A DNA stretch of 64,000 nucleotides from Gammaproteobacteria bacterium (lineage in GTDB: Bacteria > Pseudomonadota > Gammaproteobacteria > Steroidobacterales > Steroidobacteraceae): NCBI GenBank assembly GCA_947452065.1, contig CANGBB010000006.1, forward strand, positions 1-64,000, in the 5' to 3' direction. A program made the position numbers and the translations under genes. The notes below the pieces were generated by a model that ran no database searches, was not told where the DNA came from, and worked only from the letters and a program-made list of their open reading frames with translations. Below, in pieces: positions 27,351 to 37,300 of this stretch (position 1 is its first letter; every line of letters starts with the position of its first letter).

Positions 27351-27362
27351 CATAGCGCTATG
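27351..27362. promoter_or_regulatory. 12-bp palindrome CATAGCGCTATG in the divergent promoter region
   Basis: A perfect inverted repeat close to the midpoint of the gap between the CBS gene (starts 27248, minus) and the phosphoribosyltransferase gene (starts 27448, plus). Its form CAnAGCGCTnTG equals that of the palindrome at 20458. Position and symmetry suit a dimeric regulator acting on both promoters. Confidence 0.4.
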
Positions 27363-27447
27363 TAGATTTCCGCATGGTGTGCCGCCTTGCTTGTACTCCA
27401 CAGTGGCAGGAGCCAAACGGGCTCAAAGGATATTCAGAGGGGCGATC

Positions 27448-28086
27448 GTGAAACGCTTCAGCGATCGATCCGCAGCGGGAAAGAAGCTCGGTGCGATGCT
27501 GCTGCAGAAGAATCTATCGCGACCTGTGATCGTCCTGGGTCTGCCGCGGGGCGGCGTGCCGGTGGCATCTGAGGTGGCGCGCATGCTGGGCGCACCACTG
27601 GATGTGCTGGTGGTGCGCAAGATCGGTCACCCGGGTCAGTCGGAATTTGCAATCGGTGCCATCGCCACGGGTGGCGTACTGGTCAGTGGGCCGCTGATGC
27701 GGTCGGGTGGAATGCTGGACGAGCAAACAGTTGCAGCCGCTGTGCAGCGTGAGCGAACCGAGCTCGAGCGGCGCGAGAGTGTTTACCGCGCCGGGCGAGT
27801 TCCGCTGAGTCTCACGCATCAGACCGTGGTGCTGATTGACGATGGCCTGGCCACTGGCTCCACCATGCTGGCCGCCGTCAAGGCGGCGCGTCGTTTGGGC
27901 GCTGCGCATGTGATCTGCGCGGCACCGGTTGGATCAGCTGAAGCGCAGCAACGGCTTGATCCGCAGTGTGATGAGGTGGTGTTGGCGCATAGGCCCGATG
28001 ACTTTGCGAGCATCGCCGAATGGTATGACAACTTCCCGCAGCTCGAGGATTTCGAGGTGCAGCGGATACTGGCTGCCTACTCATGA
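27448..28086 (+). CDS. Phosphoribosyltransferase-domain protein
   Basis: A 212-residue type I PRTase fold. VVLIDDGLATGSTMLAAVKAAR near residue 128 is the PRPP-binding loop, and LGLPRGGVPVASEVARML with VVRKIGHPG the flexible-loop region. This group, often annotated simply 'phosphoribosyltransferase', occurs in stress or dormancy gene sets and has no established base substrate. The start is GTG 27448, with AGAGGGG about seven bases upstream; the frame is open to 27379 but without a site. Its stop overlaps the glucan phosphorylase start (ATGA), so the two are translationally coupled. Confidence 0.85.
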   Translation: MKRFSDRSAAGKKLGAMLLQKNLSRPVIVLGLPRGGVPVASEVARMLGAPLDVLVVRKIGHPGQSEFAIGAIATGGVLVSGPLMRSGGMLDEQTVAAAVQRERTELERRESVYRAGRVPLSLTHQTVVLIDDGLATGSTMLAAVKAARRLGAAHVICAAPVGSAEAQQRLDPQCDEVVLAHRPDDFASIAEWYDNFPQLEDFEVQRILAAYS

Positions 28087-29810
28087 GCTCCGAAGTTAAT
28101 CCGCACTGCCTGTTGGCCGAGTTCGTAGGGGACTCGCGGATCGCCTATTTCTCGATGGAAATCGCCCTTGAGAACGCCATCCACACCTACAGCGGTGGTC
28201 TGGGCTGTCTGGCCGGCGATACGCTCCGTGCGGCGGCTGACATGGGGCTGCCATTGGTGGGCGTGACACTGGTCAGTCGCCTGGGCTATCTACGTCAGGA
28301 AATCGATGCCATGGGCCGGCAGGTCGAGCATCCTGATCCATGGGCTCCTGAGGAGCATGCCACTGCGCTCAGTGCGCTTGTCGCAGTACGGCTTGAAGAT
28401 CGAGAGGTCTGGGTACGCGGCTGGCTGTATGTGGTTCAGGGGCAGGGCGGCGGCCGCGCGCCCGTGGTGCTGCTAGACACCGATTTGCCACAGAACAATC
28501 CCGATGATCGCGCCATCACGAATGTTTTGTATGGCTACGGTCAGGCGTACCGTCTCAAGCAGGAGGCGGTGCTGGGCATTGGGGGAGTGCGCCTGTTGCG
28601 GGCGCTGGGATTTTCGATCCGCCGGTACCACTTGAATGAGGGTCACTCGGCGCTGCTCACCATTGAGCTGTTGCTGCAATTTGGTCGTGCCGCGGTGCAT
28701 CTGCGCCCCGATGAGCCACGTTACGACGCGCCAAGGGTGAGAAAGATGTGCAACTTCACCACCCACACGCCGGTCGAGGCGGGTCACGACAAGTTCGACT
28801 ATTCGTTTGCAGCGCGCATCCTCGATGAGGACATCGATGTGCCGCTGTTGCGTCGCTACGCCGGCGACAAGGACTTGAACATGACGCGACTTGCTCTGGA
28901 AATGAGTGACTACGTCAATGGCGTGGCGCGCTCCCATGCGGTGGTCTCCAATGCCATGTTCCCTGGACACGAAGTGCATGCCATTACCAATGGTGTGCAT
29001 CCGCTGAACTGGACCGCGCCGGAATTTGTCGCGCTCTACAATCAATGGCTCCCTGGCTGGTGTCATGAGCCGGAAATCCTTGGACGGGCTGATCGGATCG
29101 ACGATCAACGTATTCTGTCGGCCCATCACGCCTGCCGCCTTCGCTTGCTTGAGCTTGTCCGCTCGCGCACGGGCACTGCCCTTGATCCGTCGGTTCCCAT
29201 CATCGGGTTTGCGCGTCGGATGACGGGCTACAAGCGTCCAGAGCTTTTATTCAGCAGCATTGAACGACTACGTTCCATCGCACGCCAGAGTCCGTTCCAG
29301 ATCGTGCTGGCTGGTAAGGCGCATCCTCAGGATCTGGGTGGCAAGCAGACCATCGAATCTCTGCATCGCTCGATTGAGGCTTTGCGCGGTGATGTGCCGG
29401 TGGTGTTCATTCCCAACTACGACATGGATGTGGCGCGGGAAATGGTGGCGGGTTCAGATGTCTGGCTCAACACGCCGCTGCCGCCTCTTGAGGCTTCGGG
29501 TACCAGTGGTATGAAGGCGGCGTTCAACGGCGTGCCGCAACTCAGCGTGCTTGATGGCTGGTGGGTCGAGGGCTGGATCGAAGGCGTAACCGGGTGGGTC
29601 ATCGAATCAGAGCCTGGCGACAATGGGGATGGCGCTGCCGCATCGCTCTATCGAAAGCTGGAGGAATCCATTCTGCCGCTGTGGCATGTCGGAGCCGGGA
29701 AATCTGCGCAATGGGCCAGTGTCATGAAAGGCGCTATCTGTCGCAATGCGGCCTATTTTCAGAGTCAGCGCATGATGCGGCGCTATGCCACGGAAGTGTA
29801 TCTGCGTTAG
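28083..29810 (+). CDS. glgP: Alpha-glucan phosphorylase, short form
   Basis: Phosphorolyses the non-reducing end of glycogen or maltodextrin to glucose-1-phosphate (GT35, PLP-dependent); cytosolic. At 575 residues it belongs to the compact form rather than the ~815-residue enteric type. Motifs: IAYFSMEIALENAIHTYSGGLGCLAGDT at the N-terminus, NFTTHTPVEAGHDKF, FARRMTGYKRPELL, and the PLP-lysine motif SGTSGMKAAFNG with Lys478. Start ATG 28083 overlaps the upstream stop. The TAG stop shares bases with the stop of the convergent DUF1501 gene (TTAG, 29807-29810). No glycogen synthase or branching enzyme is in the window. Confidence 0.9.
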   Translation: MSSEVNPHCLLAEFVGDSRIAYFSMEIALENAIHTYSGGLGCLAGDTLRAAADMGLPLVGVTLVSRLGYLRQEIDAMGRQVEHPDPWAPEEHATALSALVAVRLEDREVWVRGWLYVVQGQGGGRAPVVLLDTDLPQNNPDDRAITNVLYGYGQAYRLKQEAVLGIGGVRLLRALGFSIRRYHLNEGHSALLTIELLLQFGRAAVHLRPDEPRYDAPRVRKMCNFTTHTPVEAGHDKFDYSFAARILDEDIDVPLLRRYAGDKDLNMTRLALEMSDYVNGVARSHAVVSNAMFPGHEVHAITNGVHPLNWTAPEFVALYNQWLPGWCHEPEILGRADRIDDQRILSAHHACRLRLLELVRSRTGTALDPSVPIIGFARRMTGYKRPELLFSSIERLRSIARQSPFQIVLAGKAHPQDLGGKQTIESLHRSIEALRGDVPVVFIPNYDMDVAREMVAGSDVWLNTPLPPLEASGTSGMKAAFNGVPQLSVLDGWWVEGWIEGVTGWVIESEPGDNGDGAAASLYRKLEESILPLWHVGAGKSAQWASVMKGAICRNAAYFQSQRMMRRYATEVYLR

Positions 29811-31201
29811 ACGAAGCCGACGTTCGTGCCCAGTACACTGCCCGCGTAATTATTGATGTTCGGTACTACGGTGCTGAGGTTTGAAGCGGAGACGCCAAAC
29901 CAGCTGGCCAGCGTTGCGGCGTACTGGTCCACGGACATCGTTGGGATCAGTCGCCCTTGGCCGATGTCATCCGGCCCGTTGTTCGCCAGCGTCGGATTGA
30001 TACCGTAGAACTGCCGGCCGCGCACTGCGCCACCGAGAACGAAATGCATGCTTCCCCAGCCATGATCGCTACCGTCATTGTTGCCGGTCAGCGCACGACC
30101 GAAATCCGAGCCTGTGAAAGTTGTGACCTGATTCTGTACGCCCAGTTCCACGGTGGTGTCGTAGAAGGCGCGCAGTGCGTCGGCCAGATTGGTCATCAGC
30201 AGCGGGTGGAGGGTGTCTAGTTCGTCATGGGTATCAAAGCGGCCTGTCGATACGAAGAAGATCTGCCGCTTGGCGCCCAGCTGGCTGCTGACCGAAATCA
30301 TTTTCGCAACGAGCTGTAGCTGCTTGCCCAGAGTGCTGCCCGTATCGGCGGCGACGGGGAACGCGGTGGCGGTGGTGGGGGCGGCAGCTAGGGCGCTGGT
30401 CACCTGCGTATACAGATTCAGGGCCCGTCCGCCGATGCCGCCAAGAGCCTTCTGAAACTGATGCGAGCCGCTGGTGCTGCTAATCATCTGCGTCAGCAGA
30501 CTGGCCGCAGCGGTAGACCCTTGCAGGGTATTGCGAGCATTCAATGCAATCGGACCGGCAGTGCTCACGGCGTATTGCACCGCGGCCTGTCCGGTCAGGA
30601 AGACGGCGTTGCCAGTGACATTGATGCAAGTGAGCGTCGAGGTGCCGTTGCCCGACTGCAGCAGGTCACCAATGCGTCCGCCCCATCCCGATGCAGCGCC
30701 CTCCGGTGAAGAGGCCTGCCAGTAGCTCTGCTGATCGTTGTGCGACAGCAGCTTGGGTGGAAGAGGCACGCTCTTTGCGAGGTACTGTGCTTTGGTGGTC
30801 GGTTGCACCAGAGTGCCGACATTGAGCATGACCGCCATGTTGCCGCTGTTAAACAATGGCACCAGTTTGGCCAGCTCTGGAACGACCGCATATTGCGCGC
30901 CGCCAGGCAGTGCCGTGGTCGGCGTCAGGATGCTCGATGCCAGTGATGCGCGCGTGTAGGCAAGGTTCGGGCGTTGCCCCTGATAAATGTTGTAGCGGGT
31001 GGTGTCATACGGAATCAAAGTATTGGCGTAGTCGTTGCCGCCGTAGAGGAAGACACAGACCAGCGCCTTGTAATCGGAGGCCGTGGCCGCCGCTGCCTCA
31101 CCCATAGCCGCGAGGTTCATCAGGAACGGAGTGGCCGGACCGGCTAGGGACAAGGCTGATGCACGCTTCAGGAAGGCACGGCGGGAGGCATCCATGGTCA
31201 T
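29807..31201 (-). CDS. TAT-exported DUF1501 protein
   Basis: 464 residues. A twin-arginine signal (SRRAFLKRASALSLAG) precedes the DUF1501 domain: KALVCVFLYGGNDYANTLIP at the front, then LLSHNDQQSYWQ, RQIFFVSTGRFDTHDELDTLHP and, near the end, FTGSDFGRALTGNNDGSDHGWG. The fold is related to the alkaline-phosphatase/sulfatase superfamily, with G-G-N-D, H-x-x-L and DHGWG as candidate metal ligands. No activity is established. It is read after DUF1800, 11 bases downstream, a pairing seen in many bacteria. I chose ATG 31201 because AGGAG lies seven bases before it; ATG 31207 is too close to that site. Confidence 0.85.
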   Translation of the reverse strand: MTMDASRRAFLKRASALSLAGPATPFLMNLAAMGEAAAATASDYKALVCVFLYGGNDYANTLIPYDTTRYNIYQGQRPNLAYTRASLASSILTPTTALPGGAQYAVVPELAKLVPLFNSGNMAVMLNVGTLVQPTTKAQYLAKSVPLPPKLLSHNDQQSYWQASSPEGAASGWGGRIGDLLQSGNGTSTLTCINVTGNAVFLTGQAAVQYAVSTAGPIALNARNTLQGSTAAASLLTQMISSTSGSHQFQKALGGIGGRALNLYTQVTSALAAAPTTATAFPVAADTGSTLGKQLQLVAKMISVSSQLGAKRQIFFVSTGRFDTHDELDTLHPLLMTNLADALRAFYDTTVELGVQNQVTTFTGSDFGRALTGNNDGSDHGWGSMHFVLGGAVRGRQFYGINPTLANNGPDDIGQGRLIPTMSVDQYAATLASWFGVSASNLSTVVPNINNYAGSVLGTNVGFV

Positions 31202-31212
31202 GCTCATTCTCC

Positions 31213-32973
31213 TCAGCGAAGAACCAGATACTCGGGGGAGGCCATCACCAGCAATACGGCTGCGTAGACGCGGTTATTGATTCCGGTAGAGGTCGTGGCA
31301 GCAATGGTGTCGAGTGCCGTTTTCATCAGCGCCAGTGTCTGGGGGCTAATTTGATTCGCAGCCAGCACTAAATTCAGTTGCGCCAGCAGTGCCGCGCTGT
31401 CTGCGGCGATGGCGATCAGCTTCGTGTAATCCGGCAGGGCGTCGCCGGCGCCGCTGATGATGCGTTGCTGCATGTAATTGACGTAGCCGACCATCGAAGG
31501 TTCATTGGTGATCTGAAACTCGGGCGCGACCAGTCCGGACGTTGCAATGGTGGTTCCGGGTGGCGTGTAACCCGGGCGAAACCAGTTAAAGACACTGGGT
31601 GCATGGCCGGGGCTTTCCGCGAGGGCGGTCGAACTTGAGGACAAATTTCCAAAAGACCAGGAATTGCTAGGTGAAGTCACACCGAAGGCCCGCGCCCACT
31701 GCACCAAGCGAATGACCGGCTCACGCAGCTTGCCAAACGTGGTGCTGGCAACCTGTGAGTCATCCCGAGCCTCTGTATCGGTCAGGATGGCGCGAACGAC
31801 TGCTTTCATGTCACCGCGCACGCCGCTGCCATTGTTGGCGAAAACGGTGGCTACGCGCCTGACGTAAGCCGGTGAAGGGTTGCTGGTGACCAGGTTCTGG
31901 ATGAGTTGCTTGCACACGAACGGTGGCAGCGTGGGGTGATTGAAAAGCCCGTCGAGCGTCAGCGTGCGTGCCGTCGTGCCGCTGGCATTCGCCGGAATGC
32001 TGATGCCCGGAAAGTATGCCGGGTCGCTGGCCAGGAAGGTGGTTGCACCCGTCTCGTGTGTCGCTGCGGTAATCGACATCGGCAGTTGCATGCGCGACGG
32101 AGTGGTGTTGTCGGTGCCGGTGATGCCATAGCCGGTCCAGATGCGCGCGCACAGCGACACATCGTCCTGTGTGTACGTGGGCACGGGGCTGCCGTTGACC
32201 AGCACCTGGGTGCCATCCATATTCAAGCGATACAGTCCGATGGTGAACAACTGCATCAGCTCGCGAGCATAGTTCTCATCAGGGATCGCGCCGGTGGTGG
32301 GATTGGCCTTCACATTGCCGAGGAAGGTCAGGTAGTAGCCCATCGCAACGCTGGTGGACACGCCCTCCATGAGGTCGCGGTAGTTACCCAGCGCGTTATC
32401 CCAAAGGATGTCCAGATAGGCGGCCATGACGAATGCCCGCCAGCTACTGGCAAAGCCGTCGATGCTCACCACCCACTGGTTCAGCACGGCCAGCCCGACG
32501 CGTTGGCGAAGGATGTCGGCGCTGCTCATGAGCTGCGACCAGATCATCGCATCGAAGCCATTATTGGTGTTGACGTTCGCTGGCGCGTCGTGACCGTTCG
32601 CGATCAGGAAGTCCCAGAATTTCTGCGGTCGCGGCATGGCGAATTGGACGTTCAGCCAGGTGTTGATACCGAGCTGGGTGACCGAGTTGATGTCGGCTTC
32701 GCTGTAACCAATCGCTGATTGAGCCAAAAAGCGCGCCGATTGCGGCTTGCTTAAGCCGGCGCTTGATGAGGAGCTGGAAGCGGCGCTTGATGAAGAGCTC
32801 GACGAAGAGCTGGAGGTCGGAGGGACGAGGCCACTGCCGTCGCTGCCACCGCCGCAGGCTTCGAGGACGAGCGCAGCACCCAATCCAAGCGCGACCGTAG
32901 CCGGCTGCGGTAAGGCATGGTCATCGGTTGCGATGCTCGACCGGTCCGTCACCGGAGTCGAAGTTGCATCCAT
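31213..32973 (-). CDS. DUF1800 protein with lipobox-like N-terminus and polyserine linker
   Basis: 586 residues. After about 25 polar residues comes a hydrophobic segment ending LVLEACGGGSDGSG, a lipobox-like site (Cys40), then a serine run of about 20 residues broken by two alanines (54-74), then the DUF1800 domain. Conserved stretches include LAQSAIGYSEADI, the REL-like NYARELMQLFTIGLY, and TGYGITGTD-type turns. Lipidation is uncertain because the N-region is long. DUF1800 proteins always travel with DUF1501 and may form an exported complex, but no function is known. Upstream GGGGGTG may serve as the ribosome-binding site of ATG 32973. The gene is the first of a two-gene unit. Confidence 0.85.
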   Translation of the reverse strand: MDATSTPVTDRSSIATDDHALPQPATVALGLGAALVLEACGGGSDGSGLVPPTSSSSSSSSSSAASSSSSSAGLSKPQSARFLAQSAIGYSEADINSVTQLGINTWLNVQFAMPRPQKFWDFLIANGHDAPANVNTNNGFDAMIWSQLMSSADILRQRVGLAVLNQWVVSIDGFASSWRAFVMAAYLDILWDNALGNYRDLMEGVSTSVAMGYYLTFLGNVKANPTTGAIPDENYARELMQLFTIGLYRLNMDGTQVLVNGSPVPTYTQDDVSLCARIWTGYGITGTDNTTPSRMQLPMSITAATHETGATTFLASDPAYFPGISIPANASGTTARTLTLDGLFNHPTLPPFVCKQLIQNLVTSNPSPAYVRRVATVFANNGSGVRGDMKAVVRAILTDTEARDDSQVASTTFGKLREPVIRLVQWARAFGVTSPSNSWSFGNLSSSSTALAESPGHAPSVFNWFRPGYTPPGTTIATSGLVAPEFQITNEPSMVGYVNYMQQRIISGAGDALPDYTKLIAIAADSAALLAQLNLVLAANQISPQTLALMKTALDTIAATTSTGINNRVYAAVLLVMASPEYLVLR

Positions 32974-33083
32974 GCAGCACCCCCGCCACAGGAAAATTTC
33001 TAGATGTTCTTAACTCGACATGTGGCACTCGAAGGCTACCCCACGGTGGGGTACCAATCAAGGCGAGGGTACCGCGTCGCAGC

Positions 33084-33117
33084 GCCGCTGTCGCTGCACT
33101 CACGCAGCGACAGCGGC
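33084..33117. terminator. Strong 14-bp hairpin 3' of the jelly-roll gene
   Basis: A 14-bp perfect stem (arms 33084-33097 and 33104-33117) with a 6-base loop lies 20 bases beyond the stop of the minus-strand jelly-roll gene and upstream of DUF1800. No U-tract on either strand. The remaining sequence of this 164-base gap shows no gene. Confidence 0.5.
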
Positions 33118-33137
33118 TGGTCTGCAGTCGGGATCAA

Positions 33138-33830
33138 CTATTTGTAAAACTCGAGCTTGGCCTCGCGGAACCAGACGGCGTTGTTGGGCGCCACCGAGAT
33201 GGGACCGTTGATGCCAAAGATCGCGATCTGGAATCGCTCCCCCGGCTTCGCGGATTCAGTCAGCATGACGCGGTTCGGCAGGTTGAATCCCTGGATCGTG
33301 GCCGGGCTCGGATAGCCCGCGCGCCGCGGCATCTGGCCATTCACCCAGACCTCGGCGTAATCGTCGACCAGCACGTGAAGAACCACTTTCAGTCCGGTGG
33401 TGTTCAGATCGCCGATCATCGCCGGCAGGGTGATGCCGGTGCGGTACCAGACAAACCCGACGTGGCCGCCGCTGCGACGCGTAGCCAGCTCCTCAGCCTT
33501 GATGAGCGGCCAGGATGAATCATCGAAGCCCGCCTCGCCGGCATGCGGCGCAATGTCGTAGGTGGTTTTGTAATCCGGCTGTGCGGTGGTGATGGCGGGG
33601 ACCTCGACGATCTTGGCATCCAGCGCCTTCCATTGGATGCCGAATGCGGCCGCATCTTTTGAGGTCATGATGTCCGCGACATGATTGGCCGGCAGTGATG
33701 GCGGCATCACCGGTGCGGGGATCGGCGTTGCGGCCGGTGCAGGCGGGGTCTGGGCTGCTGCGTAGCCGCCAAGCAGAGTCAGCGACGCGGCCGCAACCGT
33801 CGCGAGCCCGAAAATTCTTAGGGTGTTCAA
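33138..33830 (-). CDS. Secreted galactose-binding-like (jelly-roll) protein
   Basis: 230 residues with a signal peptide (LRIFGLATVAAASLTLLGG, cleaved near AAAQT). A proline/alanine-rich stretch (to about residue 45) leads to a beta domain. Its motif order, YDIAPHAGEAGFDDSSWP, FVWYRTGITLP, VLHVLVDDYAEVWVNGQMPR and FGINGPISVAP, is that of galactose-binding-like jelly rolls. I recall a similar domain at the N-terminus of some SMP-30/gluconolactonase proteins; here it stands alone. The start is TTG 33830: GGAGG lies seven bases upstream and no ATG is available. It may bind a glycan or form part of an enzyme complex. No catalytic residues are identifiable. Confidence 0.65.
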   Translation of the reverse strand: MNTLRIFGLATVAAASLTLLGGYAAAQTPPAPAATPIPAPVMPPSLPANHVADIMTSKDAAAFGIQWKALDAKIVEVPAITTAQPDYKTTYDIAPHAGEAGFDDSSWPLIKAEELATRRSGGHVGFVWYRTGITLPAMIGDLNTTGLKVVLHVLVDDYAEVWVNGQMPRRAGYPSPATIQGFNLPNRVMLTESAKPGERFQIAIFGINGPISVAPNNAVWFREAKLEFYK

Positions 33831-33969
33831 GAGCAGTCCTCCGGAATCCGGCTGGAAGAAGGTGTCCGACGTCAATTCAATGCCGCTGCAAGGATCGACT
33901 GGATTGGGTCACAAAATCAACCACCCTCCGAGGCGCTGGCAAAGGGCGGTCGGACCGCTGGAGTCGGGC

Positions 33970-33975
33970 TATAAT
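33970..33975 (+). promoter_or_regulatory. -10 element TATAAT upstream of the DUF1820 gene
   Basis: A consensus TATAAT preceded by GGGC lies 42 bases before the ATG. No recognisable TTGACA at 16-18 bases upstream; the spacing suggests the first base of the mRNA is near 33982. It probably drives DUF1820 and purL. Confidence 0.45.
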
Positions 33976-34017
33976 GGGCCCCATTTCCCGGCCAATTCTG
34001 GCTGCAGGCTTGGGCTC

Positions 34018-34362
34018 ATGGCATCCAGTCACATCTACAAAATTCTGTTCGTGAATCAGGGCAAGGTTTACGAGGTCTATGCGCGCAATGTCAGCCATGG
34101 CTCGCTGTTCGGCTTCGTCGAAATCGATGAGCTGGTGTTCGGTGAGCGTTCCACAGTGGTGCTCGACCCGTCCGAGGAGCGGATCAAGGCCGAGTTCGCT
34201 GGCGTGAAGCGCAGTTATCTGCCGTTGCAGTCGGTGCTGCGTATCGACGAGGTCCGCAAGCAAGGGGCCAGCAAGATCACGACGCTTGAAGGCAGTAACG
34301 TCACTCAATTCCCGGCACCGATCTTCGCTGCTCCCGGCGGCGATCTCGGTCCGAAGAAATAG
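34018..34362 (+). CDS. DUF1820 family protein
   Basis: A 114-residue cytosolic protein of the gammaproteobacterial DUF1820 family. It contains IYKILFVNQGKVYEVYARNV, GFVEIDELVFGE, LDPSEERIKAEFAGVKRSYLP and a C-terminal VTQFPAPIF. This is a small beta-rich protein without known function. The proteobacterial homologues share the VLDPSEERLKxEF motif. The family is often beside purL or other housekeeping genes. I start at ATG 34018, which gives MASSHIYKILF; the frame is open 65 codons upstream but that stretch contains the promoter. It lies three bases before purL, so the two are probably read together. Confidence 0.85.
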   Translation: MASSHIYKILFVNQGKVYEVYARNVSHGSLFGFVEIDELVFGERSTVVLDPSEERIKAEFAGVKRSYLPLQSVLRIDEVRKQGASKITTLEGSNVTQFPAPIFAAPGGDLGPKK

Positions 34363-34365
34363 ATC

Positions 34366-37300
34366 ATGCTCATTTACACTGGTGGGTCGGCGCTCTCGGC
34401 GTTTCGTCAGGCTCGGCTGATCGAGCGAGTTCAGAAGCAGGTTCCGGAAGTGCGGGGTCTCGAGGCTCGTCATGTCTATTTGGTGCATGAGCGCGCGTCG
34501 CTGAACCCGGCGGCACAGGAGAGGCTCGGTCAACTGCTTGAGGCGCAGCTCGGTAATGCGGCGGCAGCAGTCCACAGTTCAGCGCAGGGTGCTCCGCTGT
34601 CGTTGTTCGTCTTTCCGCGGCTCGGCACCATCTCGCCTTGGTCCAGCAAGGCCACTGATATCGCCCAGGTCTGTGGGCTGGCCGATCTTCAACGTGTGGA
34701 GCGCGGCATCGAATTCGTGCTGAGCACTCAAATTCGTGATGCCAGTCAGCAGCACAAATGCCTCGAACTGATCGCGCCGCTCCTGCATGACCGAATGACC
34801 GAATGCGTGCTGCGTTCGCTCGACGACGCTGCGGCACTATTTGCTCAGCCGGCGCCAAGGACCTTGCAGACCGTATCGCTCGCAGGGGGCAAGCAGGCAT
34901 TGCAGGCAGCCAACCGCGACCTCGGTCTGGCACTGGCCGATGACGAAATAGACTATTTGTTCTCGGCCTTCAGTGCATTGCGCCGCGATCCGACCGATGT
35001 GGAACTCATGATGTTCGCGCAGGCGAACTCCGAGCACTGCCGGCACAAGATCTTCAACGCAGAATTCATCATCGACGGCGCGCCGCAGCCGACTTCGCTG
35101 TTCGGCATGATCCGTAACACGCATCGCAATGCGCCGGAGGGCACGTTGTCGGCCTACAAGGACAACGGTGCAGTGCTCGCCGGGTCTGTCGGCGACCGCT
35201 ACTTTCCGGATCCCGACTCACGCATCTACGGTGCGCATCGCGAGTCGATTGATCTGCTCATCAAAGTCGAAACGCATAATCATCCAACGGCCATCGCGCC
35301 ATTCGCGGGTGCCGCGACCGGCTCCGGCGGAGAGATCCGCGACGAAGGTGCTGTGGGAGTGGGCGCGAAGCCCAAGGCTGGGTTGGTGGGATTCACGGTC
35401 TCGAATCTGCAGATCCCGAGCTTTATGCAGCCTTGGGAGCAGTCCATCGGGCGGCCGGGACGTATCGCATCGGCGCTGGAGATCATGCTCGAGGGTCCGA
35501 TTGGCGCTGCGGCATTCAATAACGAGTTTGGTCGACCCGGGATCAGCGGATATTTCCGCACCTTCGAAACCACCGATGGCGACACGGCGCGCGGCTATCA
35601 CAAGCCGATCATGATCGCCGGTGGGCTGGGCAATGTGCGCCGCTCGCATGCATTGAAGGGCGAGGTCTCCGTTGGCGCCAAGCTGGTCGTGCTCGGTGGT
35701 CCGGCCATGCTCATCGGCCTCGGCGGAGGTGCGGCCTCGTCAGTGGGCAGTGGCACCAGCAATGAAGATCTGGATTTCGCCTCAGTGCAGCGGGGCAACC
35801 CCGAAATGCAGCGTCGGGCTCAGGAAGTCATCGATCGCTGCTGGGCGCTGGGCGATGCCAATCCCATCGAATTGATTCACGACGTCGGTGCCGGCGGCCT
35901 CTCGAATGCGGTGCCTGAGGCTGTGGCGCACAGTCAGCGCGGTGCACGCATCGAACTGCGCGATGTGCCGAATGCGGAACCCGGCATGTCGCCGCTGGAA
36001 ATCTGGTGCAACGAAGCGCAGGAGCGCTATGTGCTGGCTCTCAAGCCCGCAGGTCTGGCGCGCTTTGAGGCCATTGCGCAGCGTGAGCGTTGTCCCTATG
36101 CAGTCATCGGCACCACCACCGACGACGGCGTGCTGGTGGTACACGATCGCACCTTCGGTAACGACCCGGTGCATCTGCCTATTGATGTCCTGCTCGGCAA
36201 GCCGCCGCGCATGGTGCGTACGGTGCAACAGCGCGTCCGCTCGCTCTCCGCGCAGCCGCAGCAGTCGGATGGTGAAGCGCTGACCGGCGTGCCGCTGCGT
36301 GAGGCGCTGTATCGGGTGCTGCAGTTGCCGGCGGTCGCCGACAAGACCTTCCTGATCACTATCGGCGATAGGACGGTGGGCGGTCAGATCAGTCGCGATC
36401 AGTTCGTCGGCCCCTGGCAGGTGCCGGTCAGCGACGTCGCTGTCACCGTCGCCGATTACACCGGTCACTGTGGCGAAGCCATGGCCATGGGTGAGCGCAC
36501 CCCGCTGGCGTTGATCGATGCAGCGGCCTCGGCCCGTATGGCTGTGGCTGAGGCGATCACCAACATTGCTGCTGCGGACATTGCTGCTTTGGGCGATGTG
36601 AAGCTGTCGGCTAACTGGATGGCCGCCTGCGGTGAGCCGGGCGAGGATGCCGACCTGTATGCCGCCGTACGTGCTGTGGGTGAGGAATTCTGTCCGGCGC
36701 TCGGCGTGTCCATTCCCGTGGGCAAGGATTCGTTGTCGATGCGCACCGCTTGGCGCGAAGCGGGTGCGGAACGCAAAGTGGTGGCGCCCGTGTCACTGAT
36801 CGTATCGGCATTCGCGCCAGTGCGTGATGTGCGGCGCACGCTCACGCCGCAGCTGATTCTGGGCGAGGCGCCCACAACGCTATTGCTGCTTGATCTGGGT
36901 ACGGGTCGCAATCCACTCGGCGCAAGTGCGCTGGCTCAGGTCTATGGCGCCAGTGGCGGCGGTGCGGCCGACATGCGTGATCCACAACGCCTACGCCGCT
37001 TCTTCGCGCTCATCACCGAGCTGCGCAGTAAGGGTCTGGTGCTCGCGTATCACGATCGCTCTGACGGCGGTCTGGCCGTGACGCTGGTGGAGATGGCCTT
37101 TGCCGGCCGCACCGGCTTGCAGATCGAACTGGATCCATCACGCGGTAGCGCGCTGGAACAGTTGTTCAGTGAGGAGTGCGGTGCAGTTCTGCAGGTAGAG
37201 AATCGTCATCTGCCGGCAGTGACGGAGTTGCTCAAACAGCATCAGCTGTCTGACTGCGCACATGTCATCGGTCATCCTCAGTCTGCACAACGCGTGTCCA

